Source of the DNA: an uncultured Austwickia sp.
Lineage (GTDB): Bacteria > Actinomycetota > Actinomycetes > Actinomycetales > Dermatophilaceae
Direction: 5' to 3'
Length of the DNA stretch: 7,430 bases
NCBI GenBank assembly: GCA_934678955.1
Contig: CAKUSI010000176.1
Span: 1 to 7,430, forward strand
In this document: one piece after another, positions 1 to 4,320 of the stretch
How positions within the stretch are numbered: position 1 is the stretch's first letter
How the letters are laid out: every line of letters starts with the position of its first letter
Translations under genes and position numbers: made by a program
Notes under the pieces: model-generated
The model's database searches: none
Seen by the model: only the letters and a program-made list of their open reading frames with translations
What the model was told of the DNA's origin: nothing

Positions 1-2
1 CG

Positions 3-401
3 CTGTCGGTGAGCGCTGGGGAGGGCGCGGCCGCGTCCTTGGAACGCGTGTGCCGCCTCGCCGCCGGCGATCTCGCCGGGGAACTGCGCCGCGCCCTCCA
101 TGAGACCCGGGCCGGAGCCAGTTTGCCGACCGCCCTGCAGGACGTGGCGAATCGGGTCGGCGTGCCGTCGCTCGAGCGGTTCGTCCAAGCGGTCAATGTC
201 GCCATGGAACGCGGCACGCCGCTCGGCGAGGTGCTGCGGGCCCAGGCCGCGGACGCTCGGGAGGAGGGGCGTCGGCAGGTGCTGGAGGCCGCGGGCCGTC
301 AGGAGATCTCGATGATGGTCCCCGTCGTCTTCCTCATCCTGCCTGTGACGGTGATCTTCGCCGTGTACCCGGGACTGATCGCCCTGCGACTCGGACCATG
401 A
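3..401 (+). CDS. tadC: TadC-like pilus assembly membrane protein (T2SSF domain), 5'-truncated
   Basis: The reading frame is already open at the left edge, so the true start lies outside the window; 132 C-terminal residues are visible. The visible part has the layout of a type II secretion F (T2SSF) domain: an amphipathic helical stretch with the usual 'L..AL..V..RVGVPSLERFVQAV..A.ERGTPLGEVLRAQA' pattern, then a charged helix (AREEGRRQVLEAAGRQEI), then a C-terminal membrane segment (MMVPVVFLILPVTVIFAVYPG) and a very short tail. TadB and TadC form the inner-membrane platform on which the TadA ATPase drives Flp pilus assembly. TadC rather than TadB is inferred because this gene directly precedes the pilin-position gene and the TadE/TadG genes. 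A 55-bp gap separates it from the next gene. An internal GTG at position 9 is not a credible start because it would cut the domain. The family call is secure; the B/C distinction is slightly less so. Confidence 0.88.
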   Translation: MSVSAGEGAAASLERVCRLAAGDLAGELRRALHETRAGASLPTALQDVANRVGVPSLERFVQAVNVAMERGTPLGEVLRAQAADAREEGRRQVLEAAGRQEISMMVPVVFLILPVTVIFAVYPGLIALRLGP

Positions 402-456
402 GCACGCCGGACGCCTGCTCACCCCCTGACGCCTGTCACGAGAAGGGAGCACACAC

Positions 457-807
457 ATGAACGCACCTGGAGGAGCCTCCGCGCCCTCTGCGGCCGAAGG
501 CCACCGATTCCGACGGGCTTCCGCGGTCCGGACCTCGTTCACCGGGTGGGTGGTCGTCGGCCTTCTGGCGATCATCGTCTCCCGGGTCGTCGCACAGGTC
601 GCGCCGCTCGCGCGCGCCGACCTCTTCCATGACGCCGACCCCCATGCTGATCCGCGCGGAGGACGGGAGCGCGGTGACGTGCCGGGGTGGGTCCTCATCA
701 CGCTGATGACGGCCGGGTTGGTCACCATGCTGTGGGCCGTGGCGGGCGAACAACTCCGGGAGCTCTTTACGACGGCGCTCGCGGCGGTCACCGGCCCCAC
801 CCGGTGA
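457..807 (+). CDS. Small two-helix membrane protein with Flp-pilin-like C-terminal half
   Basis: This 116-aa protein sits where the Flp pilin gene is normally found, between tadC and tadE. The ATG start is supported by a purine-rich ribosome binding site (agaagggag, 441-449) eight bases upstream. Two hydrophobic segments are visible: residues about 30-51 (WVVVGLLAIIVSRVV...) and about 79-97 (VLITLMTAGLVTMLWAVAG). The second half begins with the short motif ERGDVPGW (residues 71-78). A Gly followed by a hydrophobic helix and an amphipathic tail (LRELFTTALAAV) parallels a class III (Flp-type) prepilin cleavage site and helix, but the usual Glu-Tyr at +5/+6 is absent (Trp78-Val79 there instead). 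I believe actinobacterial tad loci often encode short proteins with this GDVPGW helix, but that is from memory. The extra N-terminal helix and the roughly 20-residue Asp/His/Arg-rich linker are unusual. It could be the major pilin, a minor subunit or an accessory membrane protein. The gene's stop overlaps the next start. Confidence 0.8.
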   Translation: MNAPGGASAPSAAEGHRFRRASAVRTSFTGWVVVGLLAIIVSRVVAQVAPLARADLFHDADPHADPRGGRERGDVPGWVLITLMTAGLVTMLWAVAGEQLRELFTTALAAVTGPTR

Positions 808-1244
808 CCGGTCCTTGCTCGCTCGGCCGTCGCCGAAGTGGAGATCGACATCGTCCACGTGGCGGTCGGTGGAGCGAGAGCGGCTCCGCGGTCGTCGACT
901 TCGTCCTTGTCTGCGTGCTCGTCGTGGTCATCCTCGCTGCCCTCCTCCAGCTGGCCTTGGCCTTGCACGTGCGCAACACCCTGATCTGGTGCGCGGGCGA
1001 GGGCGCCCGGTACGGGGCCAGAGCCGGGTCGACCCCCGAACGAGGCGCGGAGCGGACGCGGACACTGATCGCCGAATCGCTGTCGGGATCCTTGGCGGTG
1101 GAGGTGGGCGCCGAGCGCCGCGACGAAGGAGGTGTCGCGACCGTGGAGGTGCAGGTGAGCGCGTCGCTGCCGGTCCTGGCGTGGTGGGGTCCCCCTGACG
1201 CGGTGAGCGCGCGTGGCCGGGCCTTCGCCGAGGTGCAGCCGTGA
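804..1244 (+). CDS. tadE: TadE-like pseudopilin / pilus assembly protein (first copy)
   Basis: Residues about 24-75 match the TadE N-terminal pattern: SESGSAVVDF, a single membrane helix (about 29-51), and the family's diagnostic GEGARYGARAG shortly after it. The remaining roughly 70 residues form a small extracytoplasmic domain with a beta-rich end (VATVEVQVSASLPVL). TadE proteins are pseudopilins that are processed by the prepilin peptidase and needed for Flp pilus assembly. The GTG start at 804 overlaps the upstream stop as GTGA and is the only start codon in this frame between there and the helix, which implies translational coupling; no ribosome binding site is visible. The first 22 codons are Arg-rich and have unusually low G/C at third positions compared with the rest, so a sequence error or old frameshift near 865-882 is possible. 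The product is 146 aa, within the family range. The 3' end overlaps the next gene by GTGA. Confidence 0.85.
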   Translation: MTGPCSLGRRRSGDRHRPRGGRWSESGSAVVDFVLVCVLVVVILAALLQLALALHVRNTLIWCAGEGARYGARAGSTPERGAERTRTLIAESLSGSLAVEVGAERRDEGGVATVEVQVSASLPVLAWWGPPDAVSARGRAFAEVQP

Positions 1245-1696
1245 AAGCCGCCGGGCCGCCGTGGCAGCGTGGGCTCACGGGGCGCGAAAGCGGCGGCGCC
1301 ATCGTCGAGTTCGTCGTCCTCACGGTCTTGTTGCTGCTGCCCGTCGTCTATCTGATCCTCGCGGTGGCGCGTGTCCAGGCGGGGACGTACGCCGTCGCCA
1401 CGGCGGCCCGTGAGGCAGCGCGCGCCGCGGTGACCGCACCCGCCGGCGCCGACCTGCAGGCGCGTTCCGACGCCGCCGCGAGGCTGGCCTTCGAGGACCA
1501 CGGCTTCGACCCGGCCGCCGTCGCCCTGCGGTGCGCGGCCAACCCGTGCCTCACCCCTGACGCCCGGATCGACGCGCAGGCGCGCCTGGAGGTGGAGCTT
1601 CCCGGGGTGCCCGCATTCCTGGACGCCGTGTGGCCCCTCACCGTGACCGTTGAGGCGAGCCACGGGATGACCGTCGCACGCTTCCGGGATGGGTAA
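1241..1696 (+). CDS. TadE-like pseudopilin / pilus assembly protein (second copy)
   Basis: This 151-aa protein has a short basic N-terminus, then RESGGAIVEF (residues 15-24) leading into one membrane helix (about 20-43), then ATAAREAARAAV (52-63), the equivalent of the TadE 'AAREGAR' stretch. The extracytoplasmic part contains two cysteines five residues apart (Cys98 and Cys103, in LRCAANPCLTP) that could form a disulfide outside the cell. The GTG start overlaps the previous stop (GTGA) and has GAGGTG at 1230-1235 as a ribosome binding site, so the two TadE-like genes are very likely translationally coupled. It ends in TAA, which overlaps the ribosome binding site of the next gene. Two tandem TadE-type genes followed by a TadG-type gene is a common actinobacterial tad layout. 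It is probably a minor pilus subunit; the exact role is not readable from sequence. Confidence 0.83.
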   Translation: MKAAGPPWQRGLTGRESGGAIVEFVVLTVLLLLPVVYLILAVARVQAGTYAVATAAREAARAAVTAPAGADLQARSDAAARLAFEDHGFDPAAVALRCAANPCLTPDARIDAQARLEVELPGVPAFLDAVWPLTVTVEASHGMTVARFRDG

Positions 1697-1704
1697 GGAG
1701 CCGG

Positions 1705-2205
1705 ATGCGACGGGGAGGGGCAGGCCCGTCGCGCGGCCCGTACGGTCAGCGCGAGGAGGGGCAGATCGGCCTGTTGATCCTGGGCGCGTGCGTGCTCGCG
1801 CTCACCCTGGTCGTTGGCATCGTCAACGTGACGGCGGTCCAACTCGCCCGGGTCCATCTGTACGACATCGCCGATGCCGCCGCCCTGGACGCCGCGGACG
1901 CCGTCCGTGACGAGGACCTCTACGCGAGCGGAGTCCGCGCGGGTCTCCCGCTGACGGATGACGGCGTCCGGGAGAGCGTCGCGCGATTCCTCGCTGGGAC
2001 CCAGCTCCCGGTGAACGTCTCGGCGTGGGCGCTGGAGCGGGCCACGGTGCGGCCTGGCGAGCCACCCGGCGCCGCACCGACGGTCGAGGTGAGCCTCACA
2101 GGGACCGTCGAACTCCCTCTCGGCGGAGGACTTCTGGCCGGCGTGTCCGGGCCGGTGACCATCACCGTCAACTCCACCGCGGATCCTCGGACCGCTCCGT
2201 CATAG
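1705..2205 (+). CDS. Short TadG-like (Flp pilus assembly TadE/G-like) membrane protein
   Basis: The 166-aa product starts with a basic region ending in REEGQIG (residues 16-22), followed by one membrane helix (about 20-41) and then the alternating pattern AVQLARVHLYDIADAAALDAADAV (about 44-67). This matches the N-terminal module of 'putative Flp pilus-assembly TadE/G-like' proteins, in which EGQ/RGQ precedes the helix and A-D-A-A-A-L-A-A-A follows it. It lacks the long C-terminal domain of full-size proteobacterial TadG, as is usual for the small actinobacterial form found beside TadE genes. The ATG start is supported by AAGGAG (1695-1700), which overlaps the TAA stop of the upstream gene. 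The C-terminal half (VEVSLTGTVELPL..., VTITVNSTADP) is beta-rich and probably extracytoplasmic. It appears to be the last gene of the tad operon, since a 174-bp regulatory-looking gap follows. Confidence 0.82.
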   Translation: MRRGGAGPSRGPYGQREEGQIGLLILGACVLALTLVVGIVNVTAVQLARVHLYDIADAAALDAADAVRDEDLYASGVRAGLPLTDDGVRESVARFLAGTQLPVNVSAWALERATVRPGEPPGAAPTVEVSLTGTVELPLGGGLLAGVSGPVTITVNSTADPRTAPS

Positions 2206-2232
2206 TGCGAGCGACGCTCCGAATCACTTTGT

Positions 2233-2257
2233 AATCGCGCGATTTTCAGCGATCGCT
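2233..2257. repeat. Two tandem perfect palindromes downstream of the tad operon
   Basis: AATCGCGCGATT (2233-2244) and AGCGATCGCT (2248-2257) are perfect palindromes separated by three bases, in a locally AT-richer stretch just after the last tad gene. The first is followed by TTTTC-like sequence, so they could act as a weak intrinsic terminator, although neither gives a long stem with a good loop. They could equally be a protein-binding site. The palindromes are directly visible; the function is open. Confidence 0.45.
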
Positions 2258-2299
2258 TGGCATACTTCTGTCCAACCCGCACACTGGAACGATCGACCA

Positions 2300-2311
2300 G
2301 AACGTATGTTC
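2300..2311. promoter_or_regulatory. LexA-type SOS box (GAAC-N4-GTTC)
   Basis: GAACGTATGTTC is a perfect inverted repeat and fits the inner positions of the Gram-positive/actinobacterial LexA consensus CGAACRNRYGTTYG/C; the outermost flanking bases (A on both sides) do not match. It contains TATGTT (2305-2310), which fits an actinobacterial -10 (TANNNT), so LexA bound here would block the promoter. It lies 68 bp upstream of the ATG of the 90-aa gene at 2380 and points to SOS induction of that gene. Confidence 0.68.
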
Positions 2312-2363
2312 AATCCGATGGCGTCCGACAGCTGGGGAGCGGGCGCGAGGGTGTCGACGGGCT

Positions 2364-2372
2364 GAGAGGGGA
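2364..2372 (+). promoter_or_regulatory. Ribosome binding site fixing the start of the 90-aa gene
   Basis: The purine-rich GAGAGGGGA lies seven bases upstream of the ATG at 2380. The frame stays open upstream to 2257, but a start there would place the LexA-like box inside the coding sequence. This site decides for the ATG at 2380. Confidence 0.6.
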
Positions 2373-2379
2373 CAGACCG

Positions 2380-2652
2380 ATGCTGAGCGACCTGATGGTG
2401 CCTGCGCTGGTGGCCGCAGTGGACGGGGTGAGCGCCGTCCAGGAACGTGGCGCCGTGACGGCCTCGTGGTCGGACGTCGCCGACGACGTCGGCCGCCGCG
2501 TGATCCACCTGGTCCACGAGCTGCCGCAGGAGCAGGTGGACGCGCTGGCCGGAGAGCTGGGGGTGCAGGGGGGCCTGGACCGGCGGCAGGCCGTGGAGGA
2601 GGCCGTCCTGTCGCGGGTCGAGCAGCTCGTGTCCGCGGCGCTGGCCGCCTGA
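2380..2652 (+). CDS. Hypothetical 90-aa soluble protein, candidate SOS-regulated
   Basis: I do not recognise this protein. It is 90 aa, begins MLSDLMVPALVAAVDG, has no cysteine and no membrane segment, and is rich in Ala, Val, Asp, Glu and Leu. The sequence is likely mostly alpha-helical: residues about 30-48 (WSDVADDVGRRVIHLVHEL), 50-60 (QEQVDALAGEL) and 68-90 (RRQAVEEAVLSRVEQLVSAALAA) look like amphipathic helices. Third-position G/C is high, which supports real coding. The start is chosen by the ribosome binding site at 2364-2372 and by the upstream LexA-like box, which would otherwise be inside the gene. It is a single-gene unit between the tad operon and the phospholipase D gene; the latter appears to have its own promoter. 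If the SOS box is functional, the protein is made after DNA damage. The sequence gives no basis for a specific activity. Confidence 0.65.
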   Translation: MLSDLMVPALVAAVDGVSAVQERGAVTASWSDVADDVGRRVIHLVHELPQEQVDALAGELGVQGGLDRRQAVEEAVLSRVEQLVSAALAA

Positions 2653-2743
2653 CCGACGTCCTCGCGGTGTGAGCCGACATGGCGGCGGCGCCAGGGTCGG
2701 CCGCGCGAGGCGTCGGGTTAGGGCCAGGGCTGCTCCCTCCGGG

Positions 2744-2749
2744 TAGCCT
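2744..2749 (+). promoter_or_regulatory. Candidate -10 of a leaderless promoter for the phospholipase D gene
   Basis: TAGCCT fits the actinobacterial -10 pattern TANNNT and ends seven bases before the ATG at 2757, so transcription would begin at or next to the A of the start codon. No ribosome binding site is seen before that ATG, in agreement with a leaderless mRNA. A clear -35 is not visible. Confidence 0.5.
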
Positions 2750-2756
2750 CGAGCGC

Positions 2757-4010
2757 ATGCGCGACCCACTCCGCCCTGACCGGCGGACAGCCCTTCGCGC
2801 CGCAGGCTGGTCGCTGGCACTCTTCGGTGGACTGCAGATCGGCGCCGCTGCCACGGTCATCGCCATCGACGAGTTGCGCAAGCGGCGCACGCCCCCCGGA
2901 TACCACTTCCCGCGCACGGCGCCCGCCACGGTGGATGTCGCCGGATCTCGCGTCACCACCTATACGTACGGGGTCGATCTCTTCGCCGCCATGCTGGAGG
3001 CGATCCGATCCGCTCGTCGGACCATCTTCTTCGAGACGTTCATCTGGAAGGGTGACGAGGTCGGCGACGCGTTCAAGGCGGAGCTGATCGCGGCAGCGGA
3101 CCGCGGCGTCGAGGTGTACGTGGTCTACGACCACTTCGCGAACCTGGTCGTCGAGCCGCGGTTCTTCGACTTCCCCGACACCCTGCACGTCTATCGCTAC
3201 CCGGTGTTCCGGTGGGGGATGCTGCGCCCGGGCATCCGCTACTCCGGGCGGGACCACCGCAAGATCCTCGTCGTGGACCACGACGTCGGGTTCATCGGGG
3301 GCTACAACATCGGCTCCCGGTATGCCACGGACTGGCGGGACACCCACCTGCGCGTCGAGGGTCCGGCGGTCTGGGAGATCGAGAATGCGTTCGTCGACTT
3401 CTGGAATGAGCACCGCGGCGACCGGCTGCCTGAGCTGGCGGACAGGGGGGCGCGGGCCTGGGACGCCCGGATCCGGGCCGCCCGCAACGCGCCGAACCGG
3501 ATGCTCTTCCCCGTCCGGGGCCTCTACCTGGACGCGATCGATCGGGCGACCCGCCACGTGTACATCACGCAGGCGTATTTCCTGCCGGACCAGGACATTC
3601 TGAGGTCGTTGTTGGCGGCGGCGCATCGCGGCGTGGATGTGCGGATCCTCGTGCCCGAGTACAGCAATCACATCGTCGCCGACTGGGCCGCGCGCGCCTA
3701 CTACAGCGCCCTGCTGCAGGGCGGGGTGACGATCTGGCTTTTCCGCGACGCGATGGTGCACGCCAAGACCGCGACGGTGGACGGCCGATGGTCGACCGTC
3801 GGCACCGCGAACATCGATCGCCTCAGCCTGATCGGCAACTACGAGGTGAACCTCGAACTCTTCAGCGACGAGCAGGCCCGACATATGGAGGACGTCTTCG
3901 ACTCCGACCTGTCGAACTGCCGGCAGCTCACCCTGGAGGAGTGGCAGGCCCGCGGGTGGCTTCCGCGGGTGGGCGAGCGGATCCTGAGCCGGATGTGGCC
4001 GATCCTTTAG
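2757..4010 (+). CDS. Membrane-anchored phospholipase D superfamily protein, cardiolipin synthase-like
   Basis: The 417-aa product has one N-terminal membrane helix (about residues 12-37) and two PLD catalytic domains. The first HKD motif is HRKILVVD (His167, Lys169, Asp174), followed by GFIGGYNIG; the second is HAKTATVD (His335, Lys337, Asp342), followed by GTANIDRLS and NYEVNLEL. The paired HxKx4D motifs and the 'G(S/T)AN.D.RS....NxEVN' ending are typical of bacterial cardiolipin synthases, which join phosphatidyl groups through a phosphohistidine intermediate at the membrane. All catalytic residues are present. It has one helix where classical ClsA has two, so it resembles the shorter Cls/ClsB-like group; another phosphatidyltransferase or phospholipase activity cannot be excluded. 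The ATG at 2757 is chosen because it sits seven bases after a leaderless-type -10. The frame is open further upstream (ATG at 2679), but those codons lack the coding bias. It is probably a single-gene transcript. Confidence 0.87.
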   Translation: MRDPLRPDRRTALRAAGWSLALFGGLQIGAAATVIAIDELRKRRTPPGYHFPRTAPATVDVAGSRVTTYTYGVDLFAAMLEAIRSARRTIFFETFIWKGDEVGDAFKAELIAAADRGVEVYVVYDHFANLVVEPRFFDFPDTLHVYRYPVFRWGMLRPGIRYSGRDHRKILVVDHDVGFIGGYNIGSRYATDWRDTHLRVEGPAVWEIENAFVDFWNEHRGDRLPELADRGARAWDARIRAARNAPNRMLFPVRGLYLDAIDRATRHVYITQAYFLPDQDILRSLLAAAHRGVDVRILVPEYSNHIVADWAARAYYSALLQGGVTIWLFRDAMVHAKTATVDGRWSTVGTANIDRLSLIGNYEVNLELFSDEQARHMEDVFDSDLSNCRQLTLEEWQARGWLPRVGERILSRMWPIL

Positions 4011-4018
4011 GGCCGAGT

Positions 4019-4030
4019 GAACCTCTGTTC
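4019..4030. promoter_or_regulatory. Second LexA-like palindrome (GAAC-N4-GTTC)
   Basis: GAACCTCTGTTC repeats the GAAC-N4-GTTC architecture of the site at 2300-2311, directly after the stop of the phospholipase D gene. Its central bases (CTCT) fit the published-type consensus less well than the first box. It covers the -35 area for the -10-like TAAGAT at 4047-4052, so binding could repress a promoter for the downstream kinase gene. Confidence 0.42.
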
Positions 4031-4046
4031 TTGACTGTCCACTGGA

Positions 4047-4052
4047 TAAGAT
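4047..4052 (+). promoter_or_regulatory. Candidate -10 element upstream of the kinase gene
   Basis: TAAGAT fits TANNNT and lies in the most AT-rich stretch of the window, 16 bases after the LexA-like palindrome. The nearby TTGACT at 4031-4036 is a good -35 hexamer in isolation but is only 10 bases away, so the two do not form a normal pair. This would give a leader of roughly 260 bases before the kinase start. Confidence 0.3.
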
Positions 4053-4137
4053 TTTGCGATCTCTAGATTTTAGCGTTACTAAACCGTAATGCCGCTCTCT
4101 GCGCGCCGCTGCGCGTGCCGCCGGTTCCCGCCTGGCG

Positions 4138-4157
4138 AGGGCCCGCGCGGGAGCCCT
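4138..4157 (+). other. GC-rich hairpin in the intergenic region
   Basis: AGGGC (4138-4142) can pair with GCCCT (4153-4157), and the interval overlaps the self-complementary CCCGCGCGGG (4142-4151). No run of T follows, so it is not a standard intrinsic terminator; it may be a GC-rich terminator of the phospholipase D gene or a leader structure of the kinase mRNA. Confidence 0.3.
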
Positions 4158-4226
4158 TGGGGCAGTAGTCGGATGCGCGCTCCATCGGGGAGGATGCCTG
4201 CGGATGGTCGGGGGGCGGTGCAACCG

Positions 4227-4242
4227 TGTGATCTACGTCACA
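4227..4242. promoter_or_regulatory. CRP/GlxR-family operator
   Basis: TGTGATCTACGTCACA is a perfect TGTGA-N6-TCACA palindrome with a central TA. It fits the actinobacterial GlxR/Cmr consensus TGTGANNTANNTCACA at every fixed position and nearly matches the E. coli CRP consensus. It lies 78 bp upstream of the kinase ATG at 4321. This suggests control by a cAMP-responsive CRP-family regulator; activation or repression cannot be decided because no clear promoter is visible immediately next to it. Confidence 0.65.
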
Positions 4243-4320
4243 TTTCCACGCGGTGCGGGCGTCCGGGACAAGGCCGATCTCAGGGGCGTGAGAGTCAGCG
4301 ATCGGGTCGGCGAGGCGCCC

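Larger units (their letters stand above)
4011..4320. other. 310-bp intergenic regulatory region before the histidine kinase gene
   Basis: No gene is evident here. From left to right it holds a GAAC-N4-GTTC palindrome (4019-4030); an AT-rich stretch (about 4027-4090) with TTGACT (4031-4036), TAAGAT (4047-4052) and a small inverted repeat TTTAG-N5-CTAAA (4069-4083); a GC-rich hairpin (4138-4157); and a CRP-type operator (4227-4242). The kinase frame is open back to 4204, but a start there would lie upstream of the CRP-type site, and the region lacks coding bias. The AT-rich portion contrasts sharply with the surrounding sequence and is the most likely promoter location. Confidence 0.6.

Noticed and set aside
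410..435. Short direct repeat GACGCCTG (410-417 and 428-435) between tadC and the next gene
   Set aside because: Eight-base repeats are expected by chance in GC-rich DNA, and no function is suggested by the position.
2257..2379. N-terminal extension of the 90-aa protein from TTG at 2257
   Set aside because: The extension would contain the LexA-like box and has poor coding bias; a ribosome binding site supports the ATG at 2380.
2679..2756. N-terminal extension of the phospholipase D protein from ATG at 2679
   Set aside because: The 26 extra residues are Gly/Ala/Pro-rich and weakly biased, and the leaderless-type -10 at 2744-2749 points to the ATG at 2757.
4031..4052. TTGACT and TAAGAT as a paired -35/-10 promoter
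   Set aside because: The spacer is only 10 bases, too short for a standard sigma-70-type promoter; the -10-like hexamer is kept only as a weak candidate.
2718..4223. Long minus-strand open frame (501 codons) opposite the phospholipase D gene
   Set aside because: It is a shadow of the plus-strand gene with both HKD motifs; its product has no domain and crosses the intergenic regulatory region.
4204..4320. N-terminal extension of the histidine kinase from ATG at 4204
   Set aside because: It would place the perfect CRP-type operator inside the gene, and the extra 39 residues lack any membrane or domain character.
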